Part shown: positions 11,494-21,700 of the stretch, in pieces
Layout: every line of letters starts with the position of its first letter
Numbering within the stretch: position 1 is the first letter of the stretch
Assembly (NCBI GenBank): GCA_008729055.1
Contig: SDUX01000006.1
Coordinates: 3,088,842 to 3,152,841 of the forward strand
DNA: 64,000 nt
Origin: Pyropia haitanensis
Lineage: Eukaryota > Rhodophyta > Bangiophyceae > Bangiales > Bangiaceae
Reading direction: 5' to 3'
Made by a program: the position numbers and the translations under genes
Notes under the pieces: generated by a model
Database searches by the model: none
What the model was told of the DNA's origin: nothing
What the model saw: only the letters and a program-made list of their open reading frames with translations

Positions 11494-12724
11494 CCGCCAA
11501 TGGTGACGGCGACGCCAGCACCGCCACCGCCGCTGACACCGACGCCGGCGCCGCCACCGCCGCTGACGCCGACGCCGATACCGACGGCGACGGCGACGCC
11601 GCCGCCAATGGTGACGCCGACGGCGGCGGCGCCGCTGGCGCCGCGGGCGCCGCGGCGGGCGGCGACGGGGAGTCCCCCCCCCCCCCACGGGCCGGCCGCC
11701 CGCGGTGCTCATCATTGGCATGGCCGGCAGCGGCAAGACGACGCTCGTCCAGGCGCTGGCCGCCCACCTGGGCGCCACCGACACGCCCGCGTATCTCCTC
11801 AACGTGGACCCCGCGGTGGCGGACCTGCCGTACGAGCCCAACATTGACATCCGCGACACGGTCGACTACGCGGCGGTGATGGGGGACTACCAGCTGGGCC
11901 CCAACGGGGCCATCCTCACCGCCCTCAACCTGTTTGCCACCCGCTTTGACCAGGTGCTCGACCTCCTCACCGCCCGTGCGGACGACGTTGACTACGTCCT
12001 CGTCGACACGCCCGGCCAGATCGAGACCTTTACCTGGTCCGCGTCGGGTGCGATCATCTCTGAGGCGCTCGCCGCCGCCCTCCCCACCGTCGTGCTGTTT
12101 GTGGTGGACACGGCGCGCGCCGCGTCGCCGCTGACGTTTGTGTCCAACATGCTCTACGCCTGCTCCGTCCTGTACAAGACCCGCCTGCCACTGGTGGTGG
12201 TGTGGAACAAGGTGGACGTGGCGCCCGCGGGGCGCGCGCAGGCCTGGATGGGTGACTATGAGGGGCTCTCCGACGCGATTGGCGACGACCCGACCTTTGC
12301 GGGCGGCCTCGCCCGGTCCATGGCGCTGACGCTCGAGGTATTTTACGAGGCCATCCGCTCCGTCGGCGTGTCGGCGCTGACGGGGGAGGGGCTGCCGGCG
12401 CTGCTCGCCGCGATCCGCGACGCCGCCGCCGAGTACGAGCGGGAGGTGGCGCCCGAGGTGGCCGCGCGCGCCGCGGCGGCCGCGGCGGCCGCGGCGGCGC
12501 GGCGGGAGGGGCACCTCGCGTCGTTCCGCCGCGACCACCGCGGGGGAGGTGGGGGGGAGGGCGCCGCCACCGCCGCCGCCGCCGCCGCCGACGGTGACGA
12601 TGACAAGGGCGATGACGATGGCGCGGCCGGCGGGGCGGGGGGGGCACGTGGGGGGAGAGGCGCCGCGGCAGCGAGCGTGGGCGTGTGGAGTATGGGCGGC
12701 GGCGGCGGCGGCGGCGCGCCATAA
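10915..12724 (+). CDS. GPN1: GPN-loop GTPase 1 (GPN1/XAB1-like), with two apparent frame breaks in the N-terminal extension
   Basis: GPN1 is a homodimer- or heterodimer-forming GTPase required for assembly and nuclear import of RNA polymerase II. The GTPase starts at about 11705: P-loop GMAGSGKTT, DPAVADLPYEPNIDIRDT, the defining Gly-Pro-Asn loop (LGPNG, 11894-11908), DTPGQIETFTWSASG, SNMLYACSVLYKT, WNKVD for base recognition, and a charged Gly-rich tail. Upstream is an Ala/Asp-rich extension of about 260 residues from ATG 10915 (MATTPIADA). It changes frame at C11 (11047-11057) and again at the C-run ending 11686. In both cases one extra C would restore a single frame. A 108-bp repeat codes part of it. 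The extension is unusual for GPN1; translation could instead begin nearer 11705, but no ATG lies there before the P-loop methionine. Confidence 0.87.
11283..11640 (+). repeat. 108-bp coding minisatellite, about three copies
   Basis: The AATGGTGACG landmark recurs at 11391, 11499 and (as AATGGTGACGCC) 11607, exactly 108 bases apart. Each unit codes 36 residues of Ala, Asp, Thr and Gly (AAANGDGDASTATAAD type). The period is a multiple of three, so copy-number change would keep the frame of the GPN1 N-terminal extension. Confidence 0.8.
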
Positions 12725-13665
12725 CCCCGCGCGGCGGGCTCGGGGGGGGGCGGGGGCGGGGGATGGGGGGGGGAGGCGGCCGGCGCCAGCCCCGCCCCGC
12801 CCTCCCGCGTGGCGTGGGCGCCAGCGTGGCGTCGCCGCGACGGCGGTGGCGACGGCACCGGCGGCGCCGCGTGGCGGTGGCAAGCACACCCCCTCGCCGC
12901 GGCGAGCGGCCCGGGACGCGTTGGGGAATCAGGAGAGAAGAAACAGCAGCAACCAACACTGGTGCGGCGGTGGGGTCTGCCCCGCCAACGCCAACCCTGC
13001 AGCAGCTACGCCCGCCCCCCCGCCAGCAGCCGCGGCGCCCCCCCACCAGCAACCGTGGCACCCTCTCACCAGCAGCCGTGGCACCCTCTCACCAGCAGCC
13101 GCGGCGCCCCCCTACCAGCAGCGGCGCCGCCTTCCCTCCGCGGGCGGCCGCCCCGCGCTCCCCATAGCAGCGGCCGTCCCCCGGCTGGCAGAGCGCCGCC
13201 CACCCCGCTGGCGCGCCCTCCCCAAGTCAGGGAGCAGCTCAGGCTAAACTGAATTCTCCAAGGCTAGGGCACTTTTGCGAACGCGCTTTCAGTTTCAATT
13301 CTCGCTAATGTACTGGGAGCCATCGCCAAATAAAATAGCTGGATGGGTATGGGTTTTGGTTCCGCCGATAGCTGCTCTCATGCATGGCGGATCCGAGCCC
13401 GCCGCCGCCTCCGTTCTTACCGCGCGCCCGGACCGCTGCGCTGCCGCCCAACGCTTTCCCCCGTCATTGTCCCGCGCCGCACCCGTCGCCGCCCACCACC
13501 CGCCACCGCAACTTGCAGCATCGCCACCGATCCCGCCCTCACCCACGCCCCTTCCCTCCCCACTCTCTTTTCTGGTTTTTTCTACTCCCGCTCCTTCGAT
13601 CCGCCCCCGACTCTCGCTCCCCCCCACCCCCCAGCACCCTCCGCCCCCGCTGCTCTACCAGCGCC
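12725..13665. other. Intergenic between GPN1 and the small membrane protein
   Basis: It holds the 23-bp tandem array at 13023-13137, then a less GC-rich patch at 13240-13390 containing AATAAA at 13329-13334, which may be a poly(A) signal for GPN1. From about 13440 to 13665 the plus strand is C/T-rich and forms the leader of the next gene. No gene is seen. Confidence 0.5.
13023..13137 (+). repeat. 23-bp tandem repeat, five copies
   Basis: CCAGC recurs at 13023, 13046, 13069, 13092 and 13115, always 23 bases apart. The units read like CCAGCAGCCGCGGCGCCCC followed by a short C/T spacer, with variants such as AACCGTGGCACCCTCTCA. The array lies in non-coding DNA about 300 bases after the GPN1 stop. 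Confidence 0.8.
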
Positions 13666-14011
13666 ATGGTGGCCACCCCCCCCCCCCCCCCCCAACGGCC
13701 GTCGACCCCCCCCCCCCCACCCCTCCCGCCCTCACCGCGGTGCAGTCCCTCGTCGTCGCCCCCTTCCTGGCCGGCTTCTTCCAGGGCGCCTTCACCGTCG
13801 CCGCCGTCCACTTTCGCCAGCGCCGCGCCGCCCGCCACGCGGCGGCGGCGGCGGCGGCGGCAGCCGTTCCCCCGCCGCGGTCGCCCGACGGGGGTGACGA
13901 CGCGGTGCGTGACGGCCTGTCGGCGGCGGTGGTGTCGTCGGGGGGGGGGGGGTGGGGGGGGTGGGCGCCACCGCCGCCGCCTCGGCGGCGGGCGTGCGCC
14001 TCGTCGAGTGA
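13666..14011 (+). CDS. Small one-helix membrane protein, unrecognised, with two apparent homopolymer frame breaks
   Basis: The ATG at 13666 (GCGCCATGG context) follows a C/T-rich leader. The protein of about 115 residues begins MVATPPPPP, then TAVDPPPPTPPALTAVQS, then a hydrophobic segment LVVAPFLAGFFQGAFTVAAV and a basic HFRQRRAARH. After a poly-Ala and Gly-rich linker it ends ATAAASAAGVRLVE at TGA 14009-14011. Joining the parts needs one extra C in the C18 run at 13676-13693 and one extra G in the runs at 13940-13961. A Pro-rich N-terminus, one helix and positive residues behind it suggest a small organelle or ER membrane protein. I know no matching family. Confidence 0.5.
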
Positions 14012-15131
14012 GAGGGGCGGGTGCGGGTCGCGACGGGGGGGGGGATGGAGGGGTGGTGGGGGGGGGGAGGGGTGGGGGTGGGGGTGTGGGGTGGAGGCAG
14101 GGGGGGGGGCGGGAGGGGGAGAGGTAGGGGGGAGGGGGGGGGGGGGGGGGGGGGAAGGGGGGAGTCGTTGGCTCCTGTGCCCACGACCAGCGGTTGCGCG
14201 TGGCCAAGGCACGGGCGACCGTTGCGGGTCTCGCGCGGCAACGGCCGCGCTGACGAGGTGGAGGAGGGCCGGGGGGGGCGGGGTCGGCGCCCCCCCCCTT
14301 GCTGTCCGCCCCCGTCGCGGGCTGGGAGCCGCCGACTCCCCTCCCCCCCCCCCTTCCCCCGCGAGGGTGGGCGTGGCGGCGGGTCCGCCGCGGCTCTGGG
14401 AGTGGCGGTGGCTTTCCAGGTCGTGGGGGCGGCGGTGTCGACTCGGTTGGCGGTGGGTGCGGCTGCTGAGGGTGGAGGCGCCGGTGGGAGCTGGGGTGGT
14501 GGAGGTTGGGCGGTGTGAGGGGGCTCCCGCGGCCTCTGGCGACACGCACCGGGGGTGGGTGCTGCTCGTGCGGGGCGAGTCCTCTCTGGCGGCCGCAGCC
14601 TTCCAAGAGGGGGTGCCGGCGGTGGCGGCGTCGCGGGGGTGGGATGGGGGGGGGTGGTGAGAGGTGGGCCTGCTGCGCTTCCGCCGCCGCTGGCGCGGTG
14701 GTGGCGGCGGTCGTCACGGGGGTGGCGGTGCGGGGTGGCCGCCGCCGCCGTGGTCGTGGGGGGTGGTGACGGGCTGGGCGTGGGGGGAGGGGTGCGATTC
14801 GATTTGCACCCGTGTGCCGGCGGCGGCGAGTGGGCGGGACGGTGCCCGCGCTGTGCTCTGCTGTGGGGTATTGTGGGACTTACCGTCCGGGGGGGGGCGG
14901 CTGCGCTGTCGCTGCTCACAAGCGTACCCCGCCCACGCGTAAAAAGCACACTCCGTGGACAAGGGGACAAGTGCCCGGCGCCCGCCGCGCCGCGGGGTCG
15001 GCCGCGTCGGCGCGCGCGGCGGGGCGCCGGCGGCGGTGGCGGTCGCGGCCGACCCGGCAGGCGTGGGGGGGGGAAGTGCCGCCGCTGGCACCGGCCGCCG
15101 CGACGGGCGGCGGTGCCCCCCGCGGACCGAC

Positions 15132-15189
<58 letters not shown>

Positions 15190-15656
15190 CGCGCGTGCCC
15201 GACGCGCTCCCCGTCGTCGCTGCCGCCGCGGGCTGGCTGCTGGTGCCGCCGCGGCGCGCTGCGGGCGGGTCGCCCCTCCTGGCGGCGGCGGCGGGGTGGG
15301 CCGACCCGCCGTCGGCGCGGACGCGGCGGCCAGCGTGCCCGCGCCGCGTCGCGCGCGGCGCTGGGCGGCCGCCGCCGCGCGGTGGCGGCGGCCGCGCCGC
15401 CACACGCCCGTGGCGGCTGGCGGCGGTCGGCCGCGGCGCGCCCGCCGGCGGCGGCGGCGGCGGCGGCGCCGTTGGTGCGGCCGGCCGGCCGCCGCGGACG
15501 CCGTGCCGTGACCGCCACGCGCGCGTCGCGGGGAGGGGAGGTGGACCGCTCGCCCACCGCACGGCGGGGGGTGCGGTGGGGTGGGGGGGGGGGGAGGGGG
15601 GGGGGCGCCACCACCGCGGCCGCCGCGGCGGTGGCGGCGGCGGCGGTGGCGGCGGC

Positions 15657-15688
<32 letters not shown>

Positions 15689-16069
15689 CGGCGGCGGCAG
15701 CCGACGCAGTCGTGGTCGCCGCGGCGGTGGCCGCGGCGACGGTGGCGGCGGCCGCCGCCGCCGCGCCGGCAGGGCGGGCCGTGGCGGCGGTCCCCCCCCT
15801 CGCCGCCCCCATCCCCACACGGTCCGCGCGGCGCGGCCACGCGCGCTCCCCCGCCGGTCGGCAGCCGACGCGGCGCGGCGCGCGCCGGCGGGGACCGCGG
15901 CCGGCCGGCAGAGGGCCGCCGCGAGTAGTGGCCCCACGACACCCGCCCCCCCTCGGTCCCCCACGGGGACGGCGGGCGGCAGTCGCGTCGCCGCAGCCGG
16001 GGCGGGGACGGCCGGCCGCCCCCGCCCCGTCGAGTGCCACACACCCCCCCCTTCCCCCCCCCCCCCTCC

Positions 16070-16100
<31 letters not shown>

Positions 16101-16137
16101 TCGCCTCTCCACTTCCCCCCTCCGCCACCTCTGGCCG
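14012..16137. other. Unresolved low-complexity region
   Basis: 14012-14800 is G-rich on the plus strand without a credible product. 14950-16030 is nearly pure GC with frames open on both strands. Readings such as ALPVVAAAAGWLLVPP (plus) or LSTECAFYAWAGYACEQR (minus, about 14900) cannot be supported. GGC arrays lie at 15132-15188 and 15626-15706. A run of 29 C at 16071-16099 lies just past the end of the SMU1-like gene. Confidence 0.4.
16071..16099 (+). repeat. Run of 29 cytosines
   Basis: It is the longest homopolymer in the window, and shorter C-runs precede it (16043-16068). It is 39 bases downstream of the SMU1-like stop codon on the opposite strand, so it would be a G-run in that gene's 3' untranslated RNA. 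Confidence 0.9.
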
Positions 16138-17753
16138 TCATGGCCGCCACACGCTCACCCGCGATCCGTCGCCCCAGGTGGCGACGACGTCCCCCCCCGC
16201 GGCGTCCACGCCGACGGCCACCCCCCCCCCGTGGCGTCCCGCCCGGCCTTGACGGCGCCCACCACCCGCCCCGCCGCCGCCGCCGGCGCGTCCCCGTCCG
16301 CACCACCACCACCAACGGCGGCCGCCGCCGCCGCCGCCACCGCCGGCCGCCCCTCGCCCAGACAGCCGACCACCAGCTCCCCCGTCCGCCGCAGGCCATA
16401 CACGCGGCCGCCGCCGCCGCGGCGGCCGCCGCCGCCAATGCCGGCAACGCCAAGGAGCGGCGCGCCGAGCGCCGCCGCCGCCGGGCCGGCCGCCCCCGCC
16501 GCCGCGGCGGCGGGCGCCCAGCGCGCCGCGACGGTGCCGGCAGCGTCCCAGGTGACCACCGTCGGCGGCGGGTCGGCGGCGGCAGCAGCGGCGGCGGCGT
16601 CCCCCCCCCCACGGCGGCGCTTGCGGCCGCCGGCCGCCGCGGCGGGCGCGGCGGCGTCACCCGCGCCGCCCCCCCCCCGCCACGGGGCGGTGAGGCCGAC
16701 CAGCCCGACGACGGCGCGCCGCGCCGCCCCCCCCCCGCCACAACCACGCGCGCCACCACCCCCGTCGCCCCATCCACCACCGACACGCTGCCGTCGGCGG
16801 CGGCGGCGGCGAGGCGGAGGTCGTCCCCCCCCCCCCCCCCCCCAGCGGCGCCCCCCCCCCCCAGCCACGCGACGCCGACGGCGGCCTCCCCCCCCCCAGC
16901 GTGGCGGTCGCGACCACCACCCCCGCCGCCGCGCCGAGCACCACCACCCCCCGCGCCGTTGCCGCCGCGACGCGGCCGCCGGCCGGGTGCCACGCCACCG
17001 CCGCCGCCGCCGCGGGCAGCGCCGCCGCCCACAGCCGCTGCCGCGGCGCCGCCGCGGCGGGTCCACCCGACAGCCGCCACACCGCCAGCGCCGTGCCGGC
17101 GGCCGCCGCGACGCGGCCGCCGCCGGCGGCCGCCGCGGCAACAGCCGTGACCGCCGCCGCGGCCGACCCGCCGGTGGCGGCCGTCGCGGCGGGCGACGCG
17201 CAGACGGCGGCGCCGGCGGCCGCGCCCGTCGCGACGGACCACGCACGCAGCGTGCCGTCGCTGCAGCCGCCGAGGAGGGCGGGCGGCACCACCGCCGCGG
17301 CGGTCAGGTAGACGCCCGGCGGGAGCGCCGCGACGGCCGTCACGCGCGTCGCGGACCCGGGGGGGGAGACCCCAGCCGCCGCCGCCGCCGCCGCCGCCGC
17401 GCCGCCGGCCGCGCCGCCACGCCCGCCCCCGTCGGCGGCGGCGGCGGCCACCGCCCGCCCGTCCTGGCGGCGGCCGAGCAGGTCCACCACCCCCCGCCGC
17501 GGCGCGGACCCCCCCCCCCCTTGGCGCGCTCCCCCCCCCCGTCGGCGTCGGCGTCCCCCCCCCCCACCCGACCGCCGCCACCGGCGGCCGCGCGTCGGCC
17601 GGCGCGGCCTCGTATAGGAGCCCCCAGTGGAGCAGCCGCAGCAGCCGCCCCGGCGGCGGCGGCCGCGCCGCCGCGTCGACCGCCGCGGCGAGCGCGGCGC
17701 CGCGGACCGCGGGGGGGGACCCCAGCCGGGGAGTTCCCACACCGCCACCCGCC

Positions 17754-17784
<31 letters not shown>

Positions 17785-18312
17785 GCCGCCGTCGCCGCCG
17801 CTGGCGGCGGACGGCGGCGGCGCTGCAGCCGCCGCCGCCGCCGCCCGGGCCGCCGCGAGGGTGGCGGGCAGCGCGGCCAGCGCCGCGTGGCGCACCGGGT
17901 CGGTCGTGCGGAGCCGGCGGAGCGGGGCGGCGGTGGCGAGCAGCGCCGCCGCCGCCGCCGCCGCCGCTGGTGCCGCCGTCGACGCCGACGCCGACGCGGC
18001 GGCGGCGGCGACGGCGGCGGCGGCGGCGCCCCCCCCGGCGTCGCCGCCATTGACGAGGTGCAGGTACGCCGCCTCGGCAATGTCCGTGACGAGCGCCTCG
18101 GGGAGGGCCGTCGGCGGCGCGAGTGCCGCGGCAGCGGCCGCCCAGTCGGCCGCGCGGAGCGCGGCGGGTAGCGCGGCGGCCGCCGCCGCCGCGCGGCCGC
18201 CGGCCGTCTCGGCGGCGAGCGCGGCGGCGGTGGCGGGCAGGCGCGCCTCGTAGAGGTAGTGGAGGAGGAGGTGGTGGAGGTCGTCTAGGGGGATGTGCGC
18301 GGTGGGTGCCAT
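16138..18312 (-). CDS. SMU1: SMU1-like LisH/WD40 splicing protein, with about six apparent one-base homopolymer losses
   Basis: SMU1 is a spliceosome (B complex) protein that works with RED. From ATG 18312 there is a LisH motif (LHHLLLHYLYEARLPATAAAL), a CTLH-like stretch (LRAADWAAAAAAL), LRRLRTTDPVRHAAL, and RGAALAAAVDAAARPPPPGRLLRLLHWGLLYE (given here in parts: RGAALAAAVDAAA, GRLLRLLHWGLLYE). These match SMU1's conserved N-terminal region in order. WD40 units follow: GGCSDGTLRAWSVATG, GTALAVWRLSGG, AAADGSVSVVDGATG, TVVTWDAAGTVAARW, and the last, VVATWGDGSRVSVWRP, before TGA 16138-16140. The parts lie in three frames; switches occur at runs of 8-12 G/C, for example 17711-17718, 16888-16897, 16727-16736 and 16221-16230, each lacking one base. 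Alternatives are another LisH-WD40 protein or a decayed gene. Confidence 0.68.
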
Positions 18313-18730
18313 GGCCGGGGCCGGGGGGGGGGGGGGGGTCTGGGGGGGAAAAGGCGGGGTGGAGGGGGGGGGGGAGGGGGGGGGGTGCGGGGGGCAGTCG
18401 CGCGCCGCGTGCGTGCGCAGCGGCAAAGGTGGGCGGGGACGCCGCCGCGGTCGGTCGATGGCGTTGGGTTTGGGTACACACCGCCCCGTCAACACCCGGC
18501 AACCACGCCCAAATTACGTCTGATCATGTCGAACATATTCCCAGACTGTGCTGGCGTGGGCCAGGCCGTTGAGAAAATTATGCATGGATCACGCGCCACC
18601 CCGCCCATCAACCTCCCACCCCCTGCTCCTGTTCCCCCCTCCTTTTTTCCCATCGCCCTCGCCCCTCCCCACCCACCCCCTTTGCCCCCACCCCCACACC
18701 TTCCTCCACCACCACCCCCTCTGTCCTTTT
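18313..18730. other. Spacer between two minus-strand genes
   Basis: 18313-18420 read on the minus strand is the C-rich leader of the SMU1-like gene. 18480-18600 is less GC-rich and looks non-coding. 18600-18730 is C/T-rich on the plus strand. No gene is seen. Confidence 0.5.
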
Positions 18731-21700
18731 TTAGACGCTCCTCCCTAGGCCCTTGCCCCACCACCGGCACCCGCCGCCGGCAGGGAGACCCCACCGGCGG
18801 CCGCCGCCGCCTAGGCGGCCACCCACCGCCGCCGCCTCGGCCAGCCGGCGGGTCGCAACCGGCGGCGGACGCCGGTCCCCGCCACAGCGCCCGCCGCCGC
18901 TGCCGCCGCTACCTCCGCTGCCGGCCTTGCCATCCTTCTCGCTGTGGCCGCCGTATGGGTGCTGCGGTGGTGGCGGCAGGCGGGGAGCCGACGCGCCGCC
19001 ATTGTCGCTGCTGCTGCTACTGGGCGCGGCGGCCCGCCCCGACGTGGGCGCGGCTGTCGACGTGGTAGGCCGTGCCTGTGGCGGCCGCGCCGCCGCCGCG
19101 GTTGTACGCGGCTCACACGGGGCGGCAGCGGCGGCGGTCATCGCCGCGGCACGGCGGCCGATGTCGTTTCCAACGTCACGGTCCTCGCGGGCCGCGTCGC
19201 CGCTACCGCCGCCGCCGCCGCCACCCTGCCTGCAGCCACCGCGGCCGCTGTCGCACGCCCCGCCGCCGCCGCCCGTTGGCACGGTCTCCGCGTGGCCGCG
19301 CAACGGCGGTGACGCGGCGCACCGCGCGGGCATCGCCGGGCGTGCTGCCGAGGTCGCCGGCAGCGCCACTGCCGGCGCGGCCACCGCCGGCACAAGCCCA
19401 ATGTCGGCGCGGGCGGCGGCGGCGCCGCCGCCGTTGGCACCCGCCAGTCGGTGGGGCGCGCACCCGCCCGTCGTCTCGGACGTTGCAGCCGCCGCTACGT
19501 CGTGGTGATCCTCCGCCGTGGCGACGGCCGTCGGCGCGCGCACCCCCCCGGCGCACGTCGCGTCGGGCCGTACGACGGCGGCGTCCGCGGCCGCCGCCAC
19601 CACCTCCGTCGCCAATGTGTTGGCTCCACCGACGGGCGCGCCGCCACCACTCGCCCGTCCCGACGCTAGCCTTGTGCGCGTCTTGCCGCCGCCCGACATG
19701 ATCGATGCTGGCGCGCCAGCTGCCGCCGCCACCGCAGGTGCCGCCGCCGTCGCGGTCGGCGCGCCCGCCGGTGAGCTCCGCGCCGCGCCGGGCGCAGCAG
19801 CGGCTCGGGCCGCCACCGCCGCTGGCGCTGCCGTTGCGCCGACTGGGCTGGCAGGAGCGCCGCCGCCCCCATCCCCTAGCGGGTGAGGTGCCGTGCCCTC
19901 CGCCGCCGACGCCACCGCCGCGTCAATCACCGCTGCCACACTTGGTGCGCCTGCCGCAGCCGTCGTCGCGTGCACCGCGGCGACCGGCGTTATGGCGGCC
20001 AACAGAACAGGCACGCCAGTTCTGGCGGTGGTAGCTGGTGCAGGAGCGGCCGTGGCGGCTGCGGCGGCTGTGGCGGCGCTGCTGGCGCTCAAGGGTTCCA
20101 AGCGCACACGGTGTGGCGTGGCGGCCGCTGCCGCCGCCGCTGCCACCGTCTTGGGCGACGCCGCCTCCCCTTGGCTGCCGTTTCGCGGCGAGGACGGAGA
20201 CAGCATCACGTCGTTTCCGGCTCGGTCTGCTGCTGCTGCTGCGCCGCTCGCGTCTGCGCGTGGTGCCTCCGCCGCCGCCGCGGCTGCCGCCGCTGTCGCC
20301 GCCGCCGCCGCCACCGCCGCCACCGTTGCGGCGGCCGTCGCCAACGCGTCCTTGTCACCGCCGCTGACATGGGCATCACGGACGCATGGGCGAAGACAAC
20401 CGGCGGCCACCGGCGCAGCAGCTGCGACCGCGGCGCCACTGCCGGCGCCACCGCCGTCACCACTGCCGACTGCCGGCGGTGCGCACCGCTGGCGCGGTAC
20501 GTCCTCCGCGACCGCCGCCGCCGCCGGCAGCACGCTCGGTAAAGGCGCCGCCGGCCGGCTGCTGGCGCCGCTGGGCAGCAAAGGCCGAGCGACGTCGGCG
20601 GCCGTGGCCGCTGCTACCAGTGCGTCGCTCCCGTCGCTGTCCTGCACTGACCCTACCGTCGCCGCCGTCGTTGCTCCTGCCGTCGCCCGCTCGTCCTTGT
20701 CGCGGCAGCCAACTTGAATACCGCGCAGAGACGAGGGCGAACGACCGACATGGGTGGCCAATGGAGTCCCCTTGACTGCCTCTGCCGCCACTGCGTCGTC
20801 CAAAACAGGTGTGGCGGTGGGGGGTCTTGTCCCCCCTCCGCCACGGCCGCCGGTGCAACTGCCGCCGGTGCACGCCACGGCGCGGGCACCCTCATTCACG
20901 CCGCCGCCGCTGCCGCTGTTGTTAACACCGCCACCGCCACCGCCACCGCCACCGCCGCAGACCGTGCCCCACCGTTCGTCGTCGCTACCGCTGCTGCCGC
21001 CACCCCCCACCTCACCCCCACCCTCCGGAGCCGCCACCGCCTCCTCCCTCGTGCCGTCGTCGACAGCAGTCGCGTCGCCCCCCGTCTGCGGCGAAAACGA
21101 CCCCCCGTCACTGAGAATCGCCACCGCCACTGGCGCCACCGCCGTCACGGCCGGCACGCCGATGCCCGCTACCACATCGGTGCTTGCGGGCGCGCCTGGT
21201 TGCGCGGGCGTGCACGAATGCACGACCGCTACCCCGTCGTCGTCACCACCGCCACAGCCGCCGCCGCGGATGCCGCCGCGGCGGTCGTTGCCGACGGTGC
21301 GGATGCCGCGACCCCCCGCCCCCCCAGCTCCCGCCGCCACCGCCACGGCGTCGGCCGCTGTATCGGTGCGAGCATGAGGAGTGACGCCGCCGAGTCGCAG
21401 CGGGTCCGATCCATTTCGACCGGGCAGCATCGCCGCCGCCTCTAGAGCGGCCGTCTCTGCCGGTCCAGCAAACTCCTCCACGACACACTCGCCCGCGTCC
21501 GGTGTCGCGGCGACACGCGGGCGTACGAGTGCCGCCTCGCCAGCGCCGCCGCCGCCGCCGCCGTCGTCGCTGCCGCCGTTTCGGCCGCCGTCGCTGTCGT
21601 CGCCACCGCCGCTCTCGCCGCCGCCGTCGCCACCACCACAGCTGTCTTCACCGGATGCCTCGCCGGTTGTGCACCGCGCCGTGGGAGCCGGTGAGTCGGC

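Noticed and set aside
16138..18312. SMU1-like gene as a plain pseudogene
   Set aside because: All breaks sit at G/C runs with the same sign as in essential genes such as eIF2B-gamma, and no stop codons or losses occur in the non-repetitive parts. Sequence error or slippage is more likely than decay.
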